The notes: generated by a model not told the origin, from the letters alone. Counted from the stretch's first letter, positions 7,953-14,888 are shown. The stretch is DNA of 16,117 nucleotides from an uncultured Clostridia bacterium (GCA_944391155.1 CALXSO010000039.1:1-16117); one strand, 5' to 3'. Made by a program: numbers and translations.

Positions 7953-8089
7953 ATTTTGTGGAATAGACCGAAAAGTTGATATATAAATATTTTTGTAAAA
8001 AAACTTTAGATTTACATATTTGTCTTTAACAAAAAATATTTATATATCAACTTTTCTGTCTATTAACTTTATGTTACGCTGAATTGTAA
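7953..8089 (+). repeat. Long palindromic repeat, family 2, copy 1
   Basis: Inverted arms 7962-7996 and 8029-8064 pair over about 35 bp with one mismatch and one extra T, around a 32-nt centre. The unit is delimited by comparison with 15341-15484: both begin ATTTTGTRGARTAG and both end CTGAATTGTAA. It encodes nothing and lies 16 bp after the dus stop codon. The element looks like a MITE or a structured intergenic repeat; clear terminal inverted repeats or target duplications are not visible. The remainder of 7712-8105 holds copy C of family 1 and otherwise AT-rich sequence without an evident gene. Confidence 0.85.
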
Positions 8090-8105
8090 TTAATTTTGTT
8101 GAAAT

Positions 8106-9101
8106 TTAATCATATTGTTCTGGATCTATGATATATCTAAAATAATCATCTATTTCTTTTAATAATTTTTCTTTTGTTTCTATTTTATTAATACTATCTC
8201 TAAAATCACTTGAGTTTGGTAATCCTTTTGTGTACCAAGCAATAGTTTTTCTTAATTCATGTATGGCAACTATTTCTGGTTTATATTGCAATTCATATTT
8301 TATATGTCTTTCTAATATTCTATATTTCTCTTCTGTTGATTTGTCTTTCATTTTTTCTCCAGTTTTAAAGTAGTGTATTAGTTTTTCAAATATCCAAGGA
8401 TTCCCAAAAGATCCTCTTCCTATCATTATTGCATCTACTCCTGTTTTCTCAAACATTTCTTTTGCTGTTTCTTCATTAATTATATCTCCATTTCCTATTA
8501 CTGGTATACTTACACTATTTTTAACTTTTTTTATTATTTCTAAATCTACTTTTCCTGAGTAAAATTCACTTCTTGTTCTTCCATGTATTGTTATTGCAGA
8601 TGCTCCTGCTTGTTCTATCATTTGAGCAAATTCAACTGCTACTATATTATTATTATCCCAACCTTTTCTTATTTTTACTGTTACAGGTTTGTTTGTATTT
8701 TTTATAACTGATCTTATAATTTTTTCTGCTTTGTCTATATCTAGTAAAAGTTTACTTCCATCACCATTTTTTACGACTTTTGGTGCTGGACATCCCATAT
8801 TAATATCTATTATATCTGCTTTTGCACTTACATATTTTGCTGCATATCCCATTGTTTCTTCATCACTTCCAAATATTTGTATTGCAATGGGCTTTTTTTC
8901 ATTTTCTAAATTCATTAGATTTTCTGTTTTTTTATCATTATGAAAAATTGCTTTACTGCTAACCATTTCTGTATATACTAACCCTGCACCATATTCTTTA
9001 CAAATATTTCTATATGCTTTGTCTGTAACTCCTGCCATTGGAGCTAAAAATATGTTATTCTCTATTACTATATTTCCTATTTTTATTGGTTTTAAATACA
9101 T
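8106..9101 (-). CDS. dusB: tRNA-dihydrouridine synthase (DusB family)
   Basis: An FMN enzyme that reduces uridines in the tRNA D-loop using NADPH. The 331 residues are full length. Seen: APMAGVTDKAYR at the N-terminus (FMN site), TEMVSSKAI, DINMGCPAPKVVKNGDGS with the catalytic Cys, KIRKGWD, the ITIHGRTRSEFYSG loop, PVIGNGDI, and DAIMIGRGSFGNPWIF at the end of the barrel, followed by the helical C-terminal RNA-binding domain. These are DusB-like. The start at 9101 is the first ATG after an in-frame stop, yet no good Shine-Dalgarno precedes it (AACTAAAAAAGT), so initiation may be inefficient. The upstream region holds repeat copy B, so the promoter must lie in or beside that repeat. It is the only intact gene between the two full inverted copies of family 1. 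Confidence 0.92.
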   Translation of the reverse strand: MYLKPIKIGNIVIENNIFLAPMAGVTDKAYRNICKEYGAGLVYTEMVSSKAIFHNDKKTENLMNLENEKKPIAIQIFGSDEETMGYAAKYVSAKADIIDINMGCPAPKVVKNGDGSKLLLDIDKAEKIIRSVIKNTNKPVTVKIRKGWDNNNIVAVEFAQMIEQAGASAITIHGRTRSEFYSGKVDLEIIKKVKNSVSIPVIGNGDIINEETAKEMFEKTGVDAIMIGRGSFGNPWIFEKLIHYFKTGEKMKDKSTEEKYRILERHIKYELQYKPEIVAIHELRKTIAWYTKGLPNSSDFRDSINKIETKEKLLKEIDDYFRYIIDPEQYD

Positions 9102-9130
9102 ACTTTTTTAGTTATATTTTTTATTGTATA

Positions 9131-9243
9131 GGAAAAATCCACTTTTATTTTAACCATATTTGGATTTTTCCGTGTACAACAAGAAAGGTTACCTATAAAA
9201 AGACCTACGTGAGCCTTACTTATGTAGCTTTGTTACCTTTCTT
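9131..9243 (+). repeat. Dispersed structured repeat, family 1, copy B
   Basis: The core 9150-9237 matches copy A (6381-6468) in inverted orientation at about 85%. On the + strand it folds well. A perfect 11-bp hairpin uses 9131-9141 and 9161-9171 (GGAAAAATCCA/TGGATTTTTCC). An outer stem AAGAAAGGT/ACCTTTCTT (9181-9189 with 9235-9243) encloses an inner stem CTACGTGA/TTATGTAG that includes two G-U pairs. It fills most of the 191 bp between dusB and rodA. Its function is unknown; a small RNA, a mobile structured repeat or a leader element are all possible. Confidence 0.8.
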
Positions 9244-9265
9244 ATATAACTTCTCCTTTCTTTAT

Positions 9266-9295
9266 AAGAGGACGTCTATAAACGTCCTCTTTTTA
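9266..9295. terminator. Hairpin at the end of rodA
   Basis: Perfect 10-bp stem AAGAGGACGT (9266-9275) and its complement (9282-9291), G+C-rich for this window, abutting the rodA stop codon. For rodA (minus strand) the stem is followed only by ATAAAG. The T-run (TTTTT) lies on the + strand side. It probably ends the minD operon transcript, and it could also stop + strand transcription coming through the repeat. Confidence 0.65.
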
Positions 9296-10399
9296 CTGAA
9301 CAAATATTGTTTTTTGTCTTTTTCCACTAATATTTAATAATATTCCTATCATTATAAAACTAGTTATCATTGAACTTCCACCATAACTTATAAATGGTAA
9401 AGGGACACCAGTTATTGGTACTAATCCCATAACCATTCCTATATTTTCTAATACATGAAATAAAAATATTCCTGCTATTCCTGATGCAATTATCGATCCT
9501 AAATCATCTTTTGCTGTTTTTGCAATATATAGTATTTTTGTAATAAAATATACATACAGAATTATAATTGTTGCTGCTACAATAAATCCCATTTCTTCTC
9601 CTATTACTGAATATATAAAATCAGTAGTTTTGGGATATAAAAAGCCAAGTTGTGTCTGATTTCCTTTTAATAATCCCATTCCAGTTAGCCCTCCTGCACC
9701 AATTGCTAGCTTTGATTGTATGATATTATATCCTGCTCCTCTTGGGTCTGATTCAGGATTTAAGAATATGTCTATTCTTTTCTTTGCATGATCTGGCAAG
9801 ATAAAATTATAGACTAATGGAACTGCAATTGCTATTAATATTATTGCACTTATTATATATTTTTTGTCTATTCCAGACGTAAATATTATTACAACAAATG
9901 CTGAAATAAATGCTGCTGCAGTTCCATAGTCTGGTTCTTTTATTATTAATAATACTGGAACTGCTAATATTGTAAAAATTAATAACAATTTTAGTGGTTT
10001 ATTTATTTCTTCTTTCCCTCTTGACTGTATTTTAGAAATTGTATATGCTAAAAATAAAATAACAAATATTTTTGCAAATTCTCCTGGTTGTAAAGAAAAT
10101 GCTCCTATATCAAACCAACTTGATGCTCCATTTATTGGCTTTGTGAATAATACTGCAATTAATAATATTATAAAAATACCATATAGTACTGGTGACATCT
10201 TTACTAATGTTTCATAATCAATAAACATTACACCTATCATTATTACTAAACTAACTATTATCCAAATAATTTGTTTTGTAAATTCTGAATATTGTGTTTC
10301 TTGTGTTGCTGAAAATAATGCAATTAAACCTATAATGGATAAGATTATTGCAACAATTAATAATCCCCATTCCATATTCTTTAGTTCTCTTTTTCTCAA
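9293..10399 (-). CDS. rodA: RodA/FtsW/SpoVE-family SEDS peptidoglycan glycosyltransferase, RodA-like
   Basis: A polytopic membrane protein that polymerises lipid II together with a class B penicillin-binding protein; RodA members serve cell elongation. The 368 residues carry about ten hydrophobic segments. Seen: GASSWFDIGAFSLQPGEFAKI, the loop RIDIFLNPESDPRGAGYNIIQSKLAIG, TDFIYSVIGEEMGF, and PITGVPLPFISYGGSSM near the end, all hallmark SEDS motifs. The reading frame opens at a TTG (10399), 5 bp after the minE stop, giving MRKRELKNMEWGL. An ATG at 10375 (MEWGLL) is an alternative start, and neither has a strong ribosome site. Linkage to minD and minE, as in other Clostridia, supports RodA over FtsW. 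Third gene of the minD-minE-rodA operon. Confidence 0.88.
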   Translation of the reverse strand: MRKRELKNMEWGLLIVAIILSIIGLIALFSATQETQYSEFTKQIIWIIVSLVIMIGVMFIDYETLVKMSPVLYGIFIILLIAVLFTKPINGASSWFDIGAFSLQPGEFAKIFVILFLAYTISKIQSRGKEEINKPLKLLLIFTILAVPVLLIIKEPDYGTAAAFISAFVVIIFTSGIDKKYIISAIILIAIAVPLVYNFILPDHAKKRIDIFLNPESDPRGAGYNIIQSKLAIGAGGLTGMGLLKGNQTQLGFLYPKTTDFIYSVIGEEMGFIVAATIIILYVYFITKILYIAKTAKDDLGSIIASGIAGIFLFHVLENIGMVMGLVPITGVPLPFISYGGSSMITSFIMIGILLNISGKRQKTIFVQ

Positions 10400-10404
10400 T
10401 TAAA

Positions 10405-11079
10405 TCACTCTTCTTTTTTATTATTTTTTTCTTTTTCTAAATTAATCTTTTCTTTTACATTATTTTCAGATTCGAGCTTAGTATGATTTTGTTCAATTTT
10501 TTTTGTTTCTTCTTTTCTCATATTTTTATTTTCTTGTTGACTTTTTCCTTCATCATTATTTTCTTTTTTATTAGGTTCTTGATTTTCATTTTCTTTTTTG
10601 TCATTTGATTTTTCCTTATTTTGTTTTTCTTGCTCTTCTTTTTTTGCTTGTTCTTCTTGTTCTTCTTTTAAATTTTCAGTGTTTCTTGTTTGATTATCTT
10701 CTAATTTTTTATCTATTTTTTCTTTTATCTCTTCTGATTGTTCTTTAGTTTCATTCTTTTTTTCAACTTTTCTTGCCTCATTTTTTATATTTAAAATTGG
10801 AATGTTTGCATATAATGCAGGTGCACCATTTGTGCCATCTTCATTTTCTTTATTTGTTAATCTTACATCAATTGCTTCTTCATCTACTTCTATATATTTT
10901 TTTATTACCTCTATAATTTCTTGCTTCATTAGTTCTAAAAAGTCTGCTGAAACATTTGCCCTATCTTGCATTAGAACTAAATGTAATCTTTCTTTTGCTG
11001 CATCTTTAGAATTTGAAACTTCTTTATTTTCTTCTTTTTTTCCTATTTTTTTAAAGAATTTCATTATGCCTTCAAACAT
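10405..11079 (-). CDS. minE: Cell division topological specificity factor MinE with long charged C-terminal tail
   Basis: MinE binds MinD on the membrane, stimulates its ATPase and so positions division. Residues 1-99 are a normal MinE: amphipathic start MFEGIMKFFKKIG, SKDAAKERLHLVLMQDR and FLELMKQEIIEVIKKYIEVDEE (MinD-binding helix and dimer region), and PALYANIPILNI at the end. Residues 100-224 are an extra tail made almost only of K, E, N and Q, probably disordered or coiled coil; usual MinE proteins are near 90 residues. GGAGG lies 10 nt before the ATG. It sits 33 bp after minD and 5 bp before rodA. The tail keeps the same frame without stops, so it is not an annotation artefact, though low-complexity tails change length easily. 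Confidence 0.88.
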   Translation of the reverse strand: MFEGIMKFFKKIGKKEENKEVSNSKDAAKERLHLVLMQDRANVSADFLELMKQEIIEVIKKYIEVDEEAIDVRLTNKENEDGTNGAPALYANIPILNIKNEARKVEKKNETKEQSEEIKEKIDKKLEDNQTRNTENLKEEQEEQAKKEEQEKQNKEKSNDKKENENQEPNKKENNDEGKSQQENKNMRKEETKKIEQNHTKLESENNVKEKINLEKEKNNKKEE

Positions 11080-11112
11080 TCTTTATTAACCTCCAATTGT
11101 AATTTTTACATT

Positions 11113-11907
11113 TTATGATTTTTTAAATAATCTTTTTAATTTAGCAAAAAATCCTTTTTCTCTTCCTGGAATTGTTACTTCAATTTTTTCTCCTAATACT
11201 CTTTTTGCTATTTCCATATATGCTTTTCCTGATGGTGCTTTTTTATTTTGTATTACTGGTTCTCCTTTATTTGTTTGCGTAATTATATATTCATCATCTG
11301 GTACAACTCCTATTAGATCTATTGATAATAGGTCTACAATGTCTTCTACATCCATCATTTCGCCTTTTCTAACCATATTAGGTCTTATTCTGTTTATTAC
11401 TAATTCTGGATTTTTTATTTCTGATGCCTCTAGTAATCCAATAATTCTATCTGCATCTCTTATTGCTGATATTTCTGCCGTCGTTACTACTAATGCTCTA
11501 TCAGCTCCTGCTATTGCATTTTTAAAACCTTGCTCAATTCCTGCTGGACAATCAATTAATATGTAATCAAATTCTTCTTTTAGTTTATTTGTAAGTTCTC
11601 TCATTTGTTCTTCATTTACAGCGCTTTTATCTCTAGTTTGAGCGGCTGGTAATAGGTATAAATCTTTAAATCTTTTATCTTTTATAAGTGCTTGCCTTAA
11701 TTTGCATTTTTCTTCAACAACATCAACTATATCATATACTATTCTATTTTCAAGTCCCATTACAACATCTAAATTTCTTAATCCTATATCTGTATCTACT
11801 AAAGCTACTTTTTTTCCTTCTACTGCAAGGCTTGCTCCTAAATTTGCTGTTGTTGTTGTTTTACCTACTCCACCTTTTCCTGATGTTATTACGATTACTT
11901 CTCCCAT
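11113..11907 (-). CDS. minD: Septum site-determining ATPase MinD
   Basis: A ParA/MinD-family ATPase that binds the membrane as an ATP dimer and directs division-site selection. I start it at ATG 11907 (MGEVIVITSGKGG, 264 residues) because AAGGAGG lies 6 nt upstream at 11914-11920; the open frame extends to 11982, but that runs through the promoter. Seen: deviant Walker A GKGGVGKTT (Lys11 and Lys16), switch I region LVDTDIGLRNLD, switch II LIDCPAGIE, and the C-terminal amphipathic targeting helix GFFAKLKRLFKKS. First gene of the minD-minE-rodA operon. No minC is upstream: the neighbour is a prepilin-like gene with its own signals. Confidence 0.96.
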   Translation of the reverse strand: MGEVIVITSGKGGVGKTTTTANLGASLAVEGKKVALVDTDIGLRNLDVVMGLENRIVYDIVDVVEEKCKLRQALIKDKRFKDLYLLPAAQTRDKSAVNEEQMRELTNKLKEEFDYILIDCPAGIEQGFKNAIAGADRALVVTTAEISAIRDADRIIGLLEASEIKNPELVINRIRPNMVRKGEMMDVEDIVDLLSIDLIGVVPDDEYIITQTNKGEPVIQNKKAPSGKAYMEIAKRVLGEKIEVTIPGREKGFFAKLKRLFKKS

Positions 11908-11953
11908 AATTTTCCTCCTTAGGATTTTAAAAACACTAATTTTTACAGTATAT

Positions 11954-11982
11954 ATAATATAATAAAATTGCTTAAAAGTCAA
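11954..11982 (-). promoter_or_regulatory. Predicted sigma-A promoter of minD-minE-rodA
   Basis: On the minus strand TTGACT (11977-11982), a 17-bp spacer, then TATTAT (11954-11959). It gives a leader of about 40 nt before the minD ATG. Its presence shows that minD heads its own transcript here. Confidence 0.75.
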
Positions 11983-12039
11983 TGAAATTACTATTTTATT
12001 GTATTTTATTTTGTAAATTTTGTTATATTTTATAAATTG

Positions 12040-12121
12040 TTTTGTAGAGTATTCTTAAAGGTTGATATATAAATTTTTAGTTATTCTATAATTTTATAAA
12101 TTAACTAAAAATTGAATTTAA
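12040..12121 (+). repeat. Palindromic repeat, family 2, shortened copy 2
   Basis: It begins TTTTGTAGAGTA and continues AAAGGTTGATATATAA exactly like the copy at 15341. Then it diverges into a smaller palindrome, AATTTTTAGTTA (12072-12083) against TAACTAAAAATT (12102-12113), and ends TGAATTTAA where the full copies have TGAATTGTAA. The outer right arm is missing, so the long palindrome cannot form. Same orientation as the other two copies. It lies between the prepilin-like gene and the minD promoter. Confidence 0.6.
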
Positions 12122-12131
12122 TGTTTTTTGA

Positions 12132-12180
12132 AAAGCATTAAAATGTATACATATAATACATTTTAATGCTTTGTTTTTTT
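12132..12180 (+). terminator. Strong hairpin with T-run downstream of the prepilin-like gene
   Basis: Perfect 16-bp arms at 12132-12147 and 12157-12172 with a 9-nt loop, followed on the + strand by GTTTTTTT. It is 23 bp past the stop of the minus-strand prepilin-like gene, where it presumably ends that transcript, using the four U at the end of the stem. The best T-run, however, faces the + strand, on which no gene is visible. Confidence 0.65.
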
Positions 12181-12195
12181 ATATATGTTAATCCT

Positions 12196-13851
12196 TTATT
12201 TAAGTTCTATTTCATATTCTGAATCTTTTGTTCCTTCTCCTCCTACTATCTTAATGTTATCTTTTAAGATTACTACTGGTCTAAACGATGTTGTTACATT
12301 TCCTGTATTTCCATCAGAATTAAATATTTCATAGTGTCCTATATAACCTGAATTAACATTTGCTACTCCAAAACTACAATAATCTGAATAAGTGTTAACA
12401 CATCTTGATGAAATCCAGTACGAATAATATTGATTTTCTTCATTTTGCATAAATATTTTATAATATTCTTCATCAATAAAATCTCTTCTATACATTTCCT
12501 TATACCAATATGTTTGAGTAACTGTTAATTTTGTGTTTCTGCTATTTGCTCCTTCTTGTGGCTTTGTTGTCCATCTATCACTTATTTTTAGTTCTCCTCT
12601 TGTTGGGTTTTCAGCTATTATACCTCCATTTTCTTGTGAATATATATATGGATATTGAACATTTGTTGTATATTCTTTTTTGCTATTATATATCACTTCA
12701 CTTTCATTGTATCTATTAATAAATTCTAATGTATAATCTTTTAGCTTACTTTTTATATCTTCCATTTTCAAATTTCTTACATCTTTTGCTAGGTTTCCGT
12801 TGTCATTATATAATTGCTTGCAGATGTCATCTAGTTGATTTACAGCATTATTATAACCATCCGCACCATTAAAATTTATCTTTGCTTCTGTCTCTTTTTC
12901 ACTGATTAACATTGGATTTCCGTCAGAATCTTCCCCTATATATCTCCATTTTAATTCTTCTGTAGCTATTGGATCTTTATTACTTGTTCCACTATAGTGT
13001 TCAATTGGTATATATGAACTTTTTGTTGGTTTATATGATATATAGTCTCCTATTTTAAATAGATCTGCTACATCTACATCAAAATAGATTACTTTATTTG
13101 TATTTTTATTTAGATAATATCCATTCCATACTTTTGCACTTGCTGTATATTCTCTCATTGTTTGCCCTTCTACTAATACTGAATTCTCTATAATGTCTGT
13201 TGTTTCTTGCCATTCATATTGTGTTAAACTTGTACTATCATACTCTTCTTCTATAACAGGTCCTATTGTTATATTTCCTTCTTCACTTCTTCCTATATAA
13301 TAAAAATTGTCTGGTATTTTAATTCCATCTACATATCTAAAGTCTACTTTTGTTTTATCTGGTTCAGAATAATCTGTATAATGAATTGTTGTTGTATTTC
13401 CCTCTTTTGTGGTAATTCCTCCTATTAAAAATATATTGTGTGTCATTTTATGTATTATATATAAATCTGGATAATATTCTTCAACTTTTTCCATATTTTT
13501 TACAGTTTCATAGTCTTTTCCATAGTTTAATGTTAATCCATCTAATACTTGTAAATCTAGTACATAAAAATCGTCTTTATTTTTTAGTTCTACATTATTT
13601 AGAACACTTTCAATTCCAGTTGATATATTTGTACATTGTATCTTGGCTGGAATACTTCCATATTCATTGTAGAATTCTGCTACTTTATCTCTTAGTAATT
13701 CTATATCATTTTTTAAAGCATTATAATTTCTGATATAAATTACATCTTTTGCATTATAAACTAATATACCTGTAATAATTAATAGTATGATAACTGCTAT
13801 TGTTACAGTTATCATTGTTACTCCTTTTTCTTTTCTTATGTTTTTTATCAT
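12196..13851 (-). CDS. Large exported protein with prepilin-like N-terminus and C-terminal FRPVV-type domain
   Basis: The 551-residue protein starts with a short basic leader MIKNIRKEKG, then VTMITVTIAVIILLIITGIL, a class III (prepilin peptidase) signal with likely cleavage after Gly10. The usual Glu at mature position 5 is Thr here. A pilin-like helix with LLRDKVAEFYNEYGSIPA follows to about residue 70, as in pseudopilins. The middle (about 90-290) is not recognised. Residues about 295-551 resemble a domain common in AT-rich gut Clostridia: KWRYIGEDSDGNPMLISEK, GADGYNNAVNQLDDICKQLY, TQTYWYKE, YWISSRCVN, FGVANVNSGYIG, and FRPVVILK near the end. This last domain looks like a lectin or FGE-type fold, by resemblance only. 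AGGAGA precedes the ATG. It could be a minor pseudopilin-like adhesin or a membrane-anchored surface protein. No other pilus genes are adjacent. Confidence 0.65.
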   Translation of the reverse strand: MIKNIRKEKGVTMITVTIAVIILLIITGILVYNAKDVIYIRNYNALKNDIELLRDKVAEFYNEYGSIPAKIQCTNISTGIESVLNNVELKNKDDFYVLDLQVLDGLTLNYGKDYETVKNMEKVEEYYPDLYIIHKMTHNIFLIGGITTKEGNTTTIHYTDYSEPDKTKVDFRYVDGIKIPDNFYYIGRSEEGNITIGPVIEEEYDSTSLTQYEWQETTDIIENSVLVEGQTMREYTASAKVWNGYYLNKNTNKVIYFDVDVADLFKIGDYISYKPTKSSYIPIEHYSGTSNKDPIATEELKWRYIGEDSDGNPMLISEKETEAKINFNGADGYNNAVNQLDDICKQLYNDNGNLAKDVRNLKMEDIKSKLKDYTLEFINRYNESEVIYNSKKEYTTNVQYPYIYSQENGGIIAENPTRGELKISDRWTTKPQEGANSRNTKLTVTQTYWYKEMYRRDFIDEEYYKIFMQNEENQYYSYWISSRCVNTYSDYCSFGVANVNSGYIGHYEIFNSDGNTGNVTTSFRPVVILKDNIKIVGGEGTKDSEYEIELK

Positions 13852-13882
13852 TATTTTTCTCCTATTCTTATTTTATAAAATA

Positions 13883-13911
13883 AGTTTACTATTTTTTATG
13901 AATAAATTCAA
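13883..13911 (-). promoter_or_regulatory. Possible promoter of the prepilin-like gene
   Basis: On the minus strand TTGAAT (13906-13911), 17 bp, then TAAACT (13883-13888), about 32 bp before the ATG. The -10 box is imperfect, and the region is so AT-rich that other choices exist. Confidence 0.4.
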
Positions 13912-13933
13912 TATTTATTTATAAATATTAAAA

Positions 13934-13967
13934 ATTTTATATAGTTAATTCACCATTTTATATAGTT
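13934..13967 (-). repeat. Two 13-bp direct repeats spaced 21 bp, upstream of the prepilin-like gene
   Basis: AACTATATAAAAT (minus strand) occurs exactly at 13934-13946 and 13955-13967, two helical turns apart, and 23 bp beyond the predicted -35 box. The placement suits an activator bound as a tandem pair. It might also be a short duplication. The rest of 13852-14057 shows no gene. Confidence 0.5.
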
Positions 13968-14057
13968 TGTCGTTATAATTCGGTGTAGCATAATTATATA
14001 TTATTTTTGAATTACCTATCCTATATTAAGTTTACTGTATTTAATTTCCTAATATGC

Positions 14058-14093
14058 AAAAAAATCCATCTCTTTTATAGAGTTGGATTTTTG
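14058..14093 (-). terminator. Terminator of the rpsF-ssb-rpsR operon
   Basis: On the minus strand AAAAATCCAACTC pairs with GAGATGGATTTTT around a short A-U loop, one mismatch in the stem, and the stem runs into a T-run (14058-14064 as A on the + strand). It begins 3 bp past the rpsR stop codon. Confidence 0.85.
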
Positions 14094-14096
14094 TTC

Positions 14097-14375
14097 TTAA
14101 TTTTGAGTGTATGGTAAAATTGCAATATGTCTTGCTCTTTTTACTGCTGTTGTGATATCTCTTTGATGTTTTGCACATGCTCCTGTTGTTCTTCTTGGTA
14201 ATATTTTTCCTTTTTCGTTAACGAATTTCTTTAATTGATCTGCATTTTTATAGTCTAATTCAAAGTTTTTATCACTACACATTATACATACTTTTTTTCT
14301 TTGTTTTCTAAATCTTGGATTATAATCTTCATCATAATTCTTATTGTTTCTTTTATTTTGTTTTTTGTCTGCCAT
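14097..14375 (-). CDS. rpsR: 30S ribosomal protein bS18
   Basis: A primary small-subunit protein that pairs with bS6 on the platform. The 92 residues have the usual charged N-terminal extension, then KVCIMC, the conserved KILPRRTTGACAKHQR, and KRARHIAILPY. Cys30, Cys33, Cys67 and His70 are kept, so this is the zinc-binding C+ form rather than the Cys-less form that some Firmicutes use. AAAGGGGG lies upstream of the ATG. It is 15 bp after ssb and is the last gene of the operon. Confidence 0.97.
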   Translation of the reverse strand: MADKKQNKRNNKNYDEDYNPRFRKQRKKVCIMCSDKNFELDYKNADQLKKFVNEKGKILPRRTTGACAKHQRDITTAVKRARHIAILPYTQN

Positions 14376-14390
14376 TTCTTTTCCCCCTTT

Positions 14391-14819
14391 CTAGAATGGT
14401 AAATCATCACTTGATGACATTTCAAAGTCATTTCCCATATTACCAGGCATTGTAGAACCAAATGTGTTTTCAAATGTTCCTGAATTTGCATCTCCTTCTC
14501 TTTTACTATCTGCAAAATATGCTTCTTCGGCTACTACTTCTGTAATATAATGTTTTACTCCTTGATCGTCATCCCATGTTCTTGTTTGTAATCTTCCTAT
14601 TATACCTACTTGTTGTCCTTTTTTAAAATATTTACTACAAAATTCACCTAGTTTTGCCCATGCTACTATGTTAAAAAAGTCTGCTTGTCTTTCTTCTCCT
14701 GGTCTTACAAATCTTCTGTTTACTGCTAAACTAAAAGATGCAACTAGTGTGTTGTTTGTTTGTGTATATCTTACTTCTGGATCTCTTGTAAGTCTTCCCA
14801 TTAATATTACTTTGTTCAT
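14391..14819 (-). CDS. ssb: Single-stranded DNA-binding protein
   Basis: It coats single-stranded DNA during replication and repair as a tetramer and recruits partners through its C-terminal tip. I start it at ATG 14819 (MNKVILMGRLTRDPE, 142 residues), since AAAGGTGA lies just upstream; an in-frame GTG three codons earlier sits within that ribosome site and is unlikely. Seen: one OB fold to about residue 105 with FFNIVAWAKLGEFCSKY and KKGQQVGIIGRLQTRTW, a Gly/Asn/Ser-rich linker, and the acidic tip DDLPF. It stands between rpsF and rpsR as in most Firmicutes. Confidence 0.97.
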   Translation of the reverse strand: MNKVILMGRLTRDPEVRYTQTNNTLVASFSLAVNRRFVRPGEERQADFFNIVAWAKLGEFCSKYFKKGQQVGIIGRLQTRTWDDDQGVKHYITEVVAEEAYFADSKREGDANSGTFENTFGSTMPGNMGNDFEMSSSDDLPF

Positions 14820-14888
14820 TATTATCACCTTTCTTTTTTCAATAAAGGTCTCTATTACTTTATTTCTTTTTTTCTAATTAATAATAAA

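Noticed and set aside
7813..8089. CRISPR array or insertion sequence in the repeat-rich region
   Set aside because: The repeats are few, imperfect, unevenly spaced and palindromic, with no spacers, cas genes or transposase.
7953..8089. Simple rho-independent terminator for dusB
   Set aside because: The stem is far longer than normal, has no T-run, and the whole unit with flanks recurs elsewhere, so it is first of all a repeat element.
9038..9337. Hydrophobic open frame on the + strand across repeat copy B
   Set aside because: It overlaps the dusB and rodA ends and the structured repeat, has no ribosome site, and has no recognisable protein family.
11688..11962. Leu/Pro-rich open frames on the + strand opposite minD
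   Set aside because: They are antisense shadows of the conserved minD sequence and have no ribosome sites.
11908..11982. Longer N-terminus for MinD (25 extra residues)
   Set aside because: It overlaps the -35/-10 boxes, and MGEVIVITSGKGG with AAGGAGG upstream is the standard start.
14282..14515. 77-residue open frame overlapping ssb and rpsR on the minus strand
   Set aside because: It is an out-of-frame reading of two strongly conserved genes.
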